A DNA stretch of 23,411 bases from Priapulus caudatus (GCF_000485595.1 NW_014578635.1:39394-62804); one strand, 5' to 3'. Shown: positions 1 to 10,157, numbered from the stretch's first letter. Notes: generated by a model from the sequence alone, not told the origin. A program made the numbers and translations.

Positions 1-473
1 GCGGGAGACGGGACGGCCGCGATCACGGCAGCGGTCTCCGTTTCCATGTCGCGGGAGCTCGATCGCGACTCTCTCGTTTCCACGGCGACGGGCGACGACC
101 CGCCGTCCGACACCGACCCCGACCGCGACCTCCGTCGCTTCGTAGGCGGCGTCGGCGTGCGGGAGCGACGCCTCTTGTCCGACGCGCGCGGCCCCGAACC
201 CAACCTCTGCTGCTGCCCCCGCCGCTCGTCGCCCGACCCCGAGCGGCGCCTCCTGGTGGGCGTGCGCGACCGGTGACGCCGCCCGCGTCGCAGTGTATCC
301 TCCGGCGTCGGCGACCTTGACGTTGACCTCGATGCGACCCGCTTCGCCGCCGGCGACCCCGGCGCCGGCTGCCACGGCGTCGGTGCGATCGTGGCGACGC
401 CTGGAGGCGGAGGCGGGGACGGAGACGGAGACGGGCTCGCGGCGAGGGGTGGCCACGCCCCTCCTCCAGCTTC
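1..473 (-). CDS. RS/Pro-rich protein, exon D (3'-ward, partial, runs off window)
   Basis: This exon begins after a good acceptor (TTCTCTGCTTGCAG, minus strand) at 473 and stays open for 157 codons to the window edge. There is no start codon in the exon, so it is internal. Read in the phase left by the upstream exon (phase 0), it begins EAGGGAWPP, passes through a Ser-Pro/Pro run (SPSPSPPPPPG, about residues 14-24), and then shows an RS-type low-complexity domain with RSTSRSPTPED, HRSRTPTRRRRSGSGDE, DKRRRSRTPTPPTKRRRSRS and ESRSSSRD. Such Arg-Ser and Thr-Pro repeats are typical of splicing-associated nuclear proteins, where they are phosphorylated and mediate protein and RNA contacts; function here is inferred from composition only. 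GC content is very high, so openness alone proves little: a second minus frame is also open. The RS content and the phase match are the real support. No family is recognised. Confidence 0.62.
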
Positions 474-1458
474 CTGCAAGCAGAGAACCAATCAGGGGTC
501 AAGGTCAAAGGTCGAGGTCAGCGGCCTTGTGGGTTGTACGGCTGAAAAATCGCGTCGACGCGTGCTGCGCTTGCGACGCGGGATGAGAACGACACGCACA
601 TTAACAACTATGAGACTCGAGAGCCGATAGTCGAACAAAAAATCGCGACCGCACCCGCCCTAAACTTTATCACTTGCTTTACCAGTGCAACTGTAAACAA
701 GAATCTTCCTACAACTGCAGGGTGCGAAATTAACGGGAGTCCGGAGTCAAAGACTCCCTGATTTACCGTCGGACTCCCTGATTTGACATATGCAGGAGTC
801 TGTGCGACTCCCTGAAAATTCTGCCATTCTAACTAGTTCGTTCCGGAGCACGGCCTCGTGGAATTTATTATTATTTTATTTTATTATTATTACTGTATTT
901 TTTCAGTAAAAGTCCAAAGGAAATTTGGCAGACGTGCAACCGCATGAATCTTAAAAATAAGCACATGCGTTATTGTTAATATCTTTAATTTTGAACTTCA
1001 GAGTTTCAGTTATAATATGGATAAATTTGCCCTAAAATCAATATCGTTCGGTTAAATAGCATTTAGGTATAAATATAATTGCACTTTCGTGATTAGCCCT
1101 CGGTCTGTAACGTGCAAAATAAAAATGCAAATACGCAACTTTTTCAGGGTGGCAGCACGGTCGCGGGTGTCATGGCGCCGTTCAAATTTCGTAGCGTTGA
1201 TGTGTAATTAATTATAACAATTAAATTAGGTATCAGGTAACAAATACGTGTGGGTATAGCCGATTTGTTATACAGTAAGTACAGTTGTATGCAGTAAAAT
1301 CCTAGAGTTTACTATCCCTTTAAGTATTCTTACCCCACTAAATGTTCTCTGCAAATTCACGCTGATCTTAAAAATTAGTTCAGACGGGCGAAAAAACTCA
1401 GACGCGCTACGTTAGAATCGAGCGCCTTGTTTCGGACGTGGACGCACGCAGTTCTTAC
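474..1458 (-). other. Intron between exons C and D (985 nt)
   Basis: GT...AG bounded on the minus strand. It contains one copy of the CAGGGTGCGAAATTA element (from 718); the rest is AT-rich with no other recognisable content. Confidence 0.55.
718..1003 (+). mobile_element. CAGGGTGCGAAATTA DNA element, copy 1 (right end lost)
   Basis: It starts CAGGGTGCGAAATTAACG and is rich in inverted and direct copies of GGAGTC/GACTCCC. It matches the copy at 15530-15821 through ACTCCCTGAAAATTCTG, CTAACTAGTTCGTTCC and TCTTTAATTTTGAACTTCAG. This copy carries about 100 extra AT-rich bases in the middle and has no recognisable right terminus. Confidence 0.65.
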
Positions 1459-1864
1459 CCTATTGCCGGCGATAGCTTCCCTCTCACAGCTGATGCTCCT
1501 TTCCCTACCCAGGCTGCCTTCTCGCTCTCGGCTGGGGCTCCTCTCTTCAGTTTTGCTACGTGCCTCCTCTCTACTGGAGCTTCTCTCTTTAATAACTCTG
1601 GGCTCCCTCTCTCTGCTCGGGTTTCTCCCTTTAATTACTCTAAATTCTATCTCTCTACTGAGGCTTCTCTCTTCAATTTCGCGACGTGCTTTCTCTCCAC
1701 TAGGGCTCCTCTCTCTGATTACTCTGGGCTCCCTCGCTCTTCTAGGAATGCTCTCTTTACTTTCCTTGCGTTCTGCCTTTTTGCTAAGAATTTTGCTCTT
1801 CACACTTGGGTTTTTATTCTTGCTCTTGCTGGTTTTTCTTACTCCCTTAAGGTTTCCCTCGCTG

Positions 1865-1902
<38 letters not shown>

Positions 1903-1909
1903 GCTGCTG

Positions 1910-1980
<71 letters not shown>

Positions 1981-2102
1981 TCTTCTTCTTCTTTTCTTCT
2001 TTTTACTCGGATGCTCCTTCAAACTGCTCCTGCTCTCCTTTCGGGGATTGGCCCTGTCACCCTTTCGTTTGCCTTTCATTTCATTTTCGCCATCTGAAAT
2101 TT
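1459..2102 (-). CDS. RS-rich protein, exon C (Ser tract and 14-residue repeats)
   Basis: The acceptor (ATTCTCTGTTTCAG) lies just before 2102 and the donor (AATAGG|GTAAGA) just after 1459. The 644-nt exon starts with two bases completing a codon and ends in phase 0. It reads ISDGENEMKGKRKGDRA, then SKKKKRRRR, then 40 codons of Ser (one Asn) at 1980-1861, then a Lys-rich linker (SKSKNKNPSVKSK). About six tandem 14-residue repeats follow, of the type RERExRVIxERSPS, with RSPS, RSLS, RNPS, RSSS and RSIS at the repeat ends. This layout of basic patch, poly-Ser and RS/RE repeats fits a nuclear-speckle or splicing-type protein. An ATG at 2079 could be taken as a start, but the frame continues upstream into the splice site. 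Reading on past the donor gives non-RS sequence and a stop at 1375, which supports the donor. The AGC/AGT tract is prone to length change. Confidence 0.72.
1861..1980 (-). repeat. (AGC/AGT)40 trinucleotide tract encoding poly-Ser
   Basis: Forty consecutive Ser codons, mixed AGC and AGT with one AAC (Asn), lie within exon C. On the plus strand it appears as GCT/ACT repeats. The synonymous mixture suggests selection for serine rather than a pure slippage tract. Confidence 0.9.
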
Positions 2103-3098
2103 CTGAAACAGAGAATCAGCCGACCTCTTAACTGATGATTCGACTCGAACACATGTACATTCCACAGCAAAATCGCGCTGCCTGCCAGCCAGTCATGCAT
2201 GAGTTATCCACTACCCCATCCTACGCTGCCCCAACCCCATCCACAGACGATGGATCGTGTGCCAACGTTGGACGACTCTTATAGAACGAGATGCAAAAAT
2301 AAAATAAAAATAAAAGCTGTTGCCACGGCGGTGAAACCTTTGGTACGACGCGCCATGTGACGTCCTCAAACGCGTGCTTTTTGCACAATAACAAAAGACA
2401 GTCTTTACCCCCACCAGCACCCTGCACATAATGCGCTGCACACTTGAACATGTTAGGCGTCAAACGAGCCATTTTGCAAAGAGTTTCTCGAGTCGTTAGC
2501 AGTTGCGGAAGAAATACATACAGCATGAACGCACGTCTGAGTCAGCGCGCGAAATCGCACCTCTTGCTCTCAACATCGACGCGGAAGCAAGAACAGCAAT
2601 GACTATGTAATAAGCTTCAATGACGGCATTGTACGCTAGATGTTACTTTACCGCTGTACTACCTTGATGACATCATCGTCCTTGCCATAAACTTGCCAAC
2701 TAACCTGATCCAGGTTCTAACGACGATGGAAGCAAGTCATGGGCCTTTCACATCCGCGATGTTGTTTTCAGTCTTGAGTTTTATAATGTTATACAAAAAG
2801 CAGCGTCATTCTCGGAACTTCACCGTGGGGGGAGCGCGCGTTTTCTCTCTTTCTCTTTATAACGCGCGGCCCTCTTTCGAATGCGACCGGCTTTTTCTAA
2901 CGATTGCGTAGCACAAACTAACACCGACACCACAAACTGGACAATCACCATACAGCGACGCATCGACACGGACCATTTACACAATCGATTAGTTTGGGGG
3001 GAGAGCGCGCTCGCAGAAATTACGCGCGCTCTCCCCCATGTCTCTACAGCAATCGCGCGCTCCTGTAACCCGCACGCAGCGTCTGAACCCGGACTCAC
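2103..3098 (-). other. Intron between exons B and C (996 nt)
   Basis: Minus-strand intron bounded by GTGAGT and TTTCAG. It has no transposon I recognise. Overlapping open frames on both strands at 2820-3098 are shadows of CpG-rich sequence. Confidence 0.5.
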
Positions 3099-3306
3099 CA
3101 CTTCCCGACTCCTCCTCCTCCTCAGACGTCGACGCCACGTCAACGAGCCGCGACTTCGCTCTCGCTGGATCCCCGCGACGACTCCGCGGCGGCGGTCGCT
3201 CATCGGCGGCGCCCCCTGGAGTCTCGTCGACGAAGGAAGAGCTTCCGATGCTGGCCTCGAAGGAAGCCCACTCTGCTTCAAGGTCGAGGGTCGGCCTGCT
3301 GGCCAC
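3099..3306 (-). CDS. RS-rich protein, exon B (acidic N-terminal part)
   Basis: This 208-nt internal exon has acceptor CTCTCTCACCTGACAG before 3306 and donor AGTG|GTGAGT after 3099. It starts in phase 0 (GTG, valine, as an internal codon; an in-frame TGA lies two codons upstream inside the intron) and leaves one base, G. Joining that G to the AA of the next exon makes a Glu codon, so the acidic run here (TSEEEEESGS) continues directly into EISDGENE across the junction. The 69 residues include TLDLEAEWASFEASIG, which may form a short helix, a PPPRSRRGD patch and the acidic tail. No known domain is recognised. The region is CpG-rich and open in several frames, so splice sites and phase were used to choose this frame. 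Confidence 0.62.
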
Positions 3307-4851
3307 CTGTCAGGTGAGAGAGGAAGATCGTTAACAGGTGTCGCGACGCTCGGCATTGCAGGTGAGATTCTGTTCGAATACCGAGTTTCTGTTATCAAAG
3401 TCGTTCGTCGTCGTTCGATCGAGTTCGTCGATCATTACTCGTTTGCTCTGCCGAGTTGATTAATCGAGTAGAAAATCGGACGACCGAGTACAACTCGAAT
3501 TTATTTTTTTATTTTTTTTATTTCCAGATTTGACACAAGTACGTACATTTACGTGTACCTATACTAGTAAACACGGTGCGATGTAAATTTTCAAGGAACT
3601 AAGCGACTTTGTTTCCTGAAAATCAAGCCTAATCCTAAATTTTCCTACATCTTTTCAACTTATTTATTTCCTAAATTAAAGCATTAAAAAAAAATTCCAG
3701 GGACCCTTTTTTTGTTCATATTATGAACAACTTATGGTTAAAAGTTTAGGTCCCAACTCTTTGCTGTTTCTGAGAAATAACAAAAAAAGCATTTTTGTAT
3801 AAATTCACAATTTTTGCCGTCACTTAATTAGCGATGAATTTTTAATAAAAAATTTCCATCGATAGCATAGAGACATCTCTCCTATGTAATGGATATGAGT
3901 TTGATTGAATTTGATGAGCAGTTATGTTGCAATGCCCTTTAGAGTGTTAGTACTGTTACTCGTCCGTAACCCTAACAGTATTCTTAATTTACTTACCATT
4001 AAATACTAGCTACACATACAATAATGTCAATATTCCTTCGCAATACACCGGTTGTATCGACGATGACGCGGCGTCGCCGCAATCTAAAATGATCGATGAT
4101 TAATCGATCATCGGTCATTTTGTAAAACCGATGATCGATCATGAAATTTGGACCGATCTCCAACACAATTATTTACTAAGGTACGGATCAAACAAATGGC
4201 TTGATTTTACTCACGGATCAAGGCTAAACTAAAGAGTATTTGATGGTTTTTTTAATAATAATTGAGAAATTATAGAATTAAACAGAATGATAATTCTAAC
4301 ATTCGACTACACATATACTACCAAGAGCGTATTAAGAAGGAGAGCGTGCAACGGTGAAATGCTGAAACCATGCTGCAGTATTACTATTAGTCGAATTAAT
4401 AAACTTTGCCCGTTTTATTTTGACGATTCTTTGCAGTATTATTGATCAGCTGTCCTTCCTACCTTGCTAATTATATAAAACAAACCGCTTGTCCCTACGA
4501 TGCCCCTACGCTGACTCGAGATAAGTAGTGGCTGCACTTTTCGTAAATAATGAAATGCCCGGCTGATGCATTTCGCATCAAAGAGGAAAATTTTCTGCAT
4601 TTTCACTCGCTGTCGGAAGTGAACAAGTGCGTCATTCATTGAACAATTCAGCAAAACACAGCACACTGCACGACAGAGGTTGGAATGTTCGGAGCCAATG
4701 TTTACATGCCACAGCACCATCTCTTGGATGTTTTATAAGTAAATATGGGGATTTTCAATAAAATAATGCATTTTTAATGTATTTACCACGATTTACGTAT
4801 AGAAACTATATGTTATTTTTACTGATTTCTCCGTATCTTTCCTTGGAGTTG
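3307..4851. other. Intronic stretch, no gene recognised
   Basis: AT-rich sequence inside the first intron. It holds a GATCGAT-rich hairpin (4086-4121, 15-base arms, 14 matching). The minus open frame at 4439-4720 has no recognisable domain and is probably chance. Confidence 0.5.
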
Positions 4852-5375
4852 TCATCGTCTTTCAATGCCTTTCGGTAGATTTTTCTGCGTTTTCTGCGTG
4901 ATTATTATTTTGCACAGGCACTCATTTTGGAAATCCTCCAAAATTTTTACTTCTTCCTTAGTTAAGGTAGTCCATGTTTCACTGTTATTTAGGAAGGAAG
5001 GTAAAACTGTGCATTCGTATAATTTCACTCTTGCTTCTATAGTATGATTTCCATAATTTTGCTCTTCTGCCCATAATAATATTTCCCTCATCATGAACCT
5101 ACATTTTTCAATTCGGACTCTTATCATATCGTTATAACCTCCTATATCATTAATTAAATCCCCTAGGTATGAATATTTGGTGCATTTTTTGATTACTTGG
5201 CTGCCTATTAGTATTAATATCTCCTTCTCTATCCTTTCTTCGTTTGTGAATTTTATAACCATTGTATTTGTTTTGGATTAAATTCTAATCTTTTTGATTC
5301 AGCTAATCTGGAGCATGACTGAGCGATTTTTGTTACTGTTTTATAATCTCCAATTCCTAGAATATCGTCCATATA
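4852..5375 (-). pseudogene. Non-LTR retrotransposon reverse transcriptase fragment (decayed)
   Basis: Codons at 5375-5364 read YMDD, the reverse transcriptase catalytic box, followed by ILGIGD and then LAESKRLEFNPK, the usual helix ending in an N..K motif. A frameshift near 5275 moves the reading to another frame that continues MVIKFTNEE, YSYLGDLI, ARVKLYECTVLPSFLNNSETW and LEDFQNECL. This series (YADD-like box, KYLG block, Y..VLP.LL..SETWT, then a C-terminal helix) is characteristic of LINE reverse transcriptases of animals. Two codons before YMDD there is a stop, so the catalytic part is broken upstream too; endonuclease and fingers regions are absent. It is a dead fragment in the first intron, on the same strand as the host gene. 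The exact clade (RTE, CR1, Jockey-like) cannot be told. Confidence 0.75.
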
Positions 5376-5409
5376 TAATCATTGTCATCTTCTAAAACTA
5401 CAGACCATC

Positions 5410-5474
5410 CGCTGACCGCTGTGGAGACGTGCGCCGGGCCTCGAATTTGGCGCGCGTCTCCACTGCGGACAGCG
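5410..5474. repeat. Strong hairpin (26-bp arms, 13-base loop)
   Basis: Arms 5410-5435 and 5449-5474 pair at 23 of 26 positions around the loop 5436-5448; the core is GTGGAGACG/CGTCTCCAC. It lies immediately upstream of the broken end of the reverse transcriptase relic. It may be a small palindromic element or a transposon remnant. Confidence 0.75.
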
Positions 5475-5976
5475 CTTCATACTTAAACATCCCCGCGGTC
5501 GTGTGCGCCTATCCCGCGGAACTGCGCGTCTCATCCGCGCGCAGCGCTTAGCCTTAGGCTCAACAGCAAAGCTGTGGCACGCAATCTTGTATCATGTCTC
5601 TCTGGATAGCATAAACCTTATGGGATTCGAAGGTAATGTTGATGACATCATAAATATACTAGTACTAGCCAATCAAATATGGTGTACGGTAAAATAGCGG
5701 AAGTGGATACACTGCTGTATACGGGTAAATATCCACTGCCTATATCCTATTAGTATTACTATATATATATATATACTAATAGACTTAATAGTAATACAAA
5801 GGCAGTTGTTTGGGCTGTGAAAAGGTGTGATACAAAACAAGTGTTGTGTAAATTTGGTGCTCATACTTTTCCACCTGCCCCTTCTTTGTGTGAGATTGTG
5901 CAGTGGCGTGCCTGCAGTGACATAATGTGTTGCAGAGGAGCATTTGAACAGCCCTTACAAATTACGTGTAATTATG

Positions 5977-7180
5977 GCTGATAGGGTCTATGTCCTCCAG
6001 GGTACTGCCGGAACGTACCCTAGGTGCGGTCTGGTATACCGGAACGTACCCTGGTAACTATCTAATATGCCGGACCGTACCTCGCCTACTCCAAACTCAC
6101 CGTACCCTGACTTTCAGCCGATGTCGTAATACATACCGCTTGTCGGCAGGAAACGCGCCGCTTTATGCTCCCGTTCCTTGTTTCCGGTCCGTTCCCGCAA
6201 AATATTCGTATTCGTAACCCTTACCCTGGTACGTTTCACCTCCCGACCCTTTCTACAAGTGTCAGCGAGTCTATACGTTTCCAACCCATTAAGATAATCA
6301 TACAAATTTTCCTGTTCCACCACAACACTTGGAGCCATCTTTCCAAAATCTCGCGTGAAAATGCGTGAAAATGTCGTAAACATTGCGAAAGGAAAACGCA
6401 TTCCCGGGGCGATCATCGCGATATTTGCAAAAGGATTGCGCGCATCAGTGTATATAGGTTGAAATTTCTTCTTGATTTTACAGTTTCATACGCCAATCCA
6501 ACTTTATAAAGATATCATACAGGTCTCTATGTAGGGACAGTGATTTTCCGTTTCAAAAAATTGCCTTTTCCGTTTTGCGAAATTCATGAATTCCGTTTCA
6601 AAGTAAAGAAAAAGTGGAAATTCCGTTTTGCCATAGAGATTGAACACACCAAAAATGCAAAATTCCGATTACATATATTTGCATGACAAAAAGGTATTTG
6701 GTCACTGACTGACAGTTGGGTTGGCAGTTGGCACCGAAACACACAGCTACCAAGACGTAATTGTAAGTCATTTCGCTCTGAAACTTGTTTGAATGTAAAC
6801 CATATCACTACCATTACCAATGCTATTGTCAACGGGTTTTTTAATTATTTTATTGAAATTTCCATGTTGCAATATGTTCAAATTACGTTTTCCGCATTTT
6901 TCCGTTTGAAAACATCTTTTCCGTTTCCAATTTCCATTTCCGTGTTTTCCGTCCGTTTTCCGCGATCGCGGAAAAATCACTGTCCCCATGTATGTATATT
7001 TCAAATTTTGCGACATCAGTAGCACTTGGACGGAACAGCAACAGGGACAGTCAGGGTACGGTAGGGAGTAAGCGAGGTACAGTCCGGCATATCAGATAGT
7101 TACCAGGGTACGTTCCGGTATACCGGACCGTACCCAGGGTACGTTCTGGAAGTACCCTGGGGGATATAGACCCTATCAGC
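5977..7180. mobile_element. Long-TIR DNA transposon, Mutator-like type, non-autonomous (1204 bp)
   Basis: The left end GCTGATAGGGTCTATGTCC (5977) and the right end (7180) form inverted repeats of about 135 bp (5977-6112 and 7049-7180), rich in GGTATACCGG and GTACCCTGG. The flanks are 9-bp near-identical duplications: GTAATTATG (5968-5976) and GTATTTATG (7181-7189). Long TIRs with 9-bp target duplications are typical of MULEs. The interior has no transposase; it holds a nested element at 6534-6986. Copies at 8713-8967 and, more distantly, 13074-13304 belong to the same family. Confidence 0.82.
6534..6986. mobile_element. Nested non-autonomous DNA element (TIR GGGACAGTGATTTTYCG)
   Basis: Left end GGGACAGTGATTTTCCG; the right end is its inverse (CGGAAAAATCACTGTCCC). 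Both subterminal regions are full of TTTTCCGTTT motifs in opposite orientation. Length is about 453 bp, with no coding capacity. No clean target duplication is seen (ATGTA occurs near both ends). It lies wholly inside the 1204-bp long-TIR element, so it inserted later or was captured. Confidence 0.65.
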
Positions 7181-7237
7181 GTATTTATGCGATAGCGATT
7201 ACACACAAAGAGACAAACTGAAACTTTGGTAGTAGCG

Positions 7238-7501
7238 CAGAGCCGTACGCAGAAGGGGGGCAGCAGGGGAAGTTGCCCCCCCTGGAGATTTTCAGAGTAT
7301 GCCTTTTAATGGGACAAATACTGTACACTTTTAGAAATAAAATAGAAATGTGACAGAAGGTTATCTTAAATCATCAAAGAAATATTACACTTTAAATAAA
7401 GAAATGTGATATGGCGAAACGTTAGGGCACAGGGTCAGGGGGCATGGAGAGTACATTTGCCCCCCTACAGTAGTACAGAAAATTTCCTGCGTACGGCCTT
7501 G
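7238..7501. mobile_element. Small TIR element (CAGAGCCGTACGCAG type, 264 bp)
   Basis: Left end CAGAGCCGTACGCAGAAGG and inverted right end CTGCGTACGGCCTTG share a 13-bp core. Poly-G (7255-7260) and poly-C stretches lie near both ends. There is no coding content; the flanking duplication is not clear. Confidence 0.6.
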
Positions 7502-7555
7502 GTACTAGTACTAGTAGGCCTACATTAACAGAATTTCTGTTTATTCACCATCACC

Positions 7556-7572
7556 TTATTATTGAAACGGCC
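7556..7572. repeat. Solo terminus of the GGCCGTTTCAATAATAA foldback family
   Basis: Seventeen bases identical to the right terminus core at 22151-22167 (TTATTATTGAAACGGCC). No partner end was found nearby, so this is probably a remnant. Confidence 0.45.
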
Positions 7573-7829
7573 CTAGTGGTAGTGGTTGTGTAGCCAACGA
7601 TGCTACATCTTTGCCACTCAATGCGAAGGCCGATTGTTTTTGATGGTGACGTCGCAGTTCGTGCAAGACCACCATTTCCATAATTTGTCATTGTACTATT
7701 TCCATCGGTGGATCACGATATTTCACCATGCCATTTTGGTTGTTGAACAAGCACATATCATTTAAATCTTTATCATGTATTAACGCCCATAGTCTATTTA
7801 ATACCAAAGCAATATTAATAAGTCATTAC

Positions 7830-7904
7830 CTTGCTAGCAACTGATGATATGTGGCGGTTTTCTTCATCGTGATCACGCTTACTGCGATGTTCTCTGCCTT
7901 CCAT
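7830..7904 (-). CDS. RS-rich protein, candidate first coding exon
   Basis: The ATG at 7904 sits in a favourable context (AAG before ATGG) and opens a 25-codon exon beginning MEGREHRSKRDHDEEN and ending SSVASK. It stops at a consensus donor, AAG|GTAATG, in phase 0. Without splicing the frame would end five codons later. Phase 0 matches the start of exon B (3306), and the basic/acidic composition (HRSKRDHDEEN) matches the rest of the gene. The next exon could also lie elsewhere in the 4.5-kb intron, so assigning this exon to the same gene is an inference. The longer open frame reaching upstream to 8156 has no similar composition and is probably 5' UTR or upstream sequence. Confidence 0.48.
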
Positions 7905-8060
7905 CTTTGATTTTGTCGGGGCCAAACTACGCAGTACGCATGCGTCAATACTATAGGTGGCGAAACCGAAACTGTAGCGTGCCGATAGCAAGCCGATAGC
8001 AGCACTTGAACTGCACATGTAAATGTTTACAATGTTTACATCATATTCTGAGTGGTTGTG
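7905..8060 (-). promoter_or_regulatory. Candidate promoter/5' UTR of the RS-rich gene
   Basis: Directly upstream of the candidate first exon lies the palindrome ACGCATGCGT (7936-7945), close to the NRF-1 consensus (GCGCATGCGC core), and a TATAG-like stretch at about 7950-7955. NRF-1 sites are common in promoters of housekeeping and RNA-processing genes. No transcription start can be fixed from sequence alone. Confidence 0.28.
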
Positions 8061-8700
8061 AGTCATAATCCTGGATAAGCTATAGCCAAAGTCGAGTTCG
8101 ATGCACCCGTGGACACAATAATGCTGAAGGTAAATCGGTGTTGTGGTGTGCTTCATTCAACGTTACACAATTCTTCACGTACTTCATTCAACGTTCTACA
8201 GCAGCATGCATTTTTAGCCAGCTGATCCTGCGTGAACGGGTTTTCCTGTGTTTTTTATCACGAAGAAAACATTCATCCTATCCCATCCCAGTCACTTATC
8301 AGCATTAGTAATATTCCGCCACATTACTATGAACTTATAACTGTAACTTGCGTTTTTCCTATTTTTAACCACACCTTTCATGCTGACTTTCATCGGTCCG
8401 TGCTCCACCTCCGTCCCAACTCCGTTCCTCGGTCCGTAATAACTATGACTCATGAGTATGAGGCATATATAACCACGCCCAACACCCCGGCGCTGATCAT
8501 ACTGACATTTATATACTCAATATAGATAATAACAGTGACGATGCAAACCTATGTTACGATCCCGGACTTTAATTATTTTGCATGGGATTAAGTTAGGATT
8601 ATGGCTAGGTAATGGGTATAGCCATAGGACCGGTGATGTGACGTTGATTATAATTCATGTACGAGCCCCTCAAAATCATGAGGTTTTAGCCCGTCTAGCT
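8061..8700. other. No gene recognised
   Basis: Open frames at 8232-8525 and 8551-8778 lack any recognisable motif. Two direct copies of CTTCATTCAACGTT occur at about 8151 and 8182. Confidence 0.4.
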
Positions 8701-8712
8701 AGTACTAGTAGT

Positions 8713-8967
8713 GCTCATAGGGTCTATGTCCCCCAGGGTACTGCCGGGGTACTGGTATACCGGAACGTACCCTGGTAACTATCTGATATGGTTAGGGTTA
8801 GGGTTAGGGAGTAGGCGTAGGCGACTCCCTAGACCCGTTAGTGGAGTAGGTGAGGTACGTACAGTCCGGCATATTAGATAGTACCACTACCAGGGGAAGT
8901 TCCGGTATACCGGACCGTACCCAGGGTACGTTCCGGGAGTACCCTGGAGGACATAGACCCTCTCAGC
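8713..8967. mobile_element. Mutator-like MITE, short copy (255 bp), perfect 9-bp TSD
   Basis: Same family as 5977-7180. The ends GCTCATAGGGTCTATGTCC and its inverse sit between perfect duplications ACTAGTAGT (8704-8712 and 8968-8976). The interior is reduced to a short centre containing three telomere-like repeats (GGTTAGGGTTAGGGTTAGGG, near 8790-8810). Confidence 0.87.
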
Positions 8968-8991
8968 ACTAGTAGTAGTACCATCCCTCTC

Positions 8992-9250
8992 GTTTTTAGC
9001 TCACCTTGACATATCGTCAAGCTGAGCTATTGCCATGGGTCGTCGTCCGTCGTACGTCCGTCCGTCCATCCGTCCGTCCATCCGTCCTTCCGTCCTTCCG
9101 TCCGTCAACATTTGGCTACGGTCAACGATAACTCAGGAACCGTTTGACCCACATGTTTGAAATTGGGTATAGTTGTTACTGCTATGCTCCCATATTAAAC
9201 GTCCTATTTTGGAGCACGCCAGTCAACGTACTTTCGAGCCATGGCAATTT
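8992..9250 (+). repeat. Dispersed repeat with CTGAGCTATTGCCATGG core and CCGT tract
   Basis: It contains TTTTTAGCTCACC, CTGAGCTATTGCCATGG, then a CGTCCGTC/CATCCGTC/CTTCCGTC tract (9052-9106), then TCAGGAACCGTTTGACC. I have the impression of similar repeats in marine invertebrate genomes, but that is from memory and only one copy is present here. Confidence 0.5.
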
Positions 9251-9850
9251 TTTGGCGAAAATGGGAATTGCCATTAGTCAGTTCAGGTTCAACGGATTTT
9301 GCTCATTTTTGGTATGTGACTGAATAAGGGCTAGGGGTTTTGATATTTAAAAAAAAATTATGCAAATTAGGTAGGGTTTGCAATCATATAGCATATTAAT
9401 ATAGACACGCAGATAACAAACAGTCTGTGGTGTCACACTCGTCTGGTTCGTTTTACAAGATTTCATTGACGATATCTTTAATAGAAAATTCCTGCTATGA
9501 ACATATTATGATTTATACTATTATTATTATGATATAAGGATTTATGCTAAGAAACATCAAAGTGGGTATAGATCTACCGTCACAAATTGTGATTTATTTT
9601 GGTTTATAAATTATTTATAATTTATATATAATATTATTTATTATTTTCACATAAAAAATTACACATATATAATTATCAAGAGTATATAATGGAGTTCTCC
9701 CATTTAATACTCTTCGTTTCTATAATGTACGCATGGTTGCTCAATTAAAACTGACTTCTTCTCACTCAACTCATTCTGTGTCCTTTTTTGTGGTGAGCTA
9801 CAGTGTCATTGACACTTTCATTTAATTTGCTGAGTTAGTTTCTCACATGT
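9251..9850. other. AT-rich, no gene
   Basis: Runs of TTTATAATTTATATATAATATT around 9600-9670. No coding or RNA gene signal seen. Confidence 0.5.
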
Positions 9851-9900
9851 GCACGCACATGCACGCATTGCACACAGTCATTTACCCTTCTGCACCCGCA

Positions 9901-10012
9901 TGCACGCACGCACGCACGCACGCACGCACACACGGCACACCACACACACACAGTCACAACACACACACATGCACACACACACACACACACAACACACACA
10001 CACACACACACA

Positions 10013-10043
<31 letters not shown>

Positions 10044-10079
10044 CACCACAACACACACAACACACAACACACACACAGA

Positions 10080-10157
<78 letters not shown>

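Noticed and set aside
23-508. 161-codon Arg-rich minus frame starting at 508
   Set aside because: It crosses the acceptor at 473 and reads the exon in the wrong phase; the phase-0 frame gives a clear RS domain.
1427-2131. 234-codon Leu-rich plus-strand frame (and the Ala-rich frame at 1438-2097)
   Set aside because: Antisense shadow of the AGC/AGT serine tract and RS repeats.
2820-3459. 192-codon frames on both strands
   Set aside because: Overlapping open frames in CpG-rich DNA without domains; the acidic exon frame with good splice sites explains the region.
8790-8812. A chromosome end or telomere junction
   Set aside because: Only about three TTAGGG units, inside a MITE with intact flanks on both sides.
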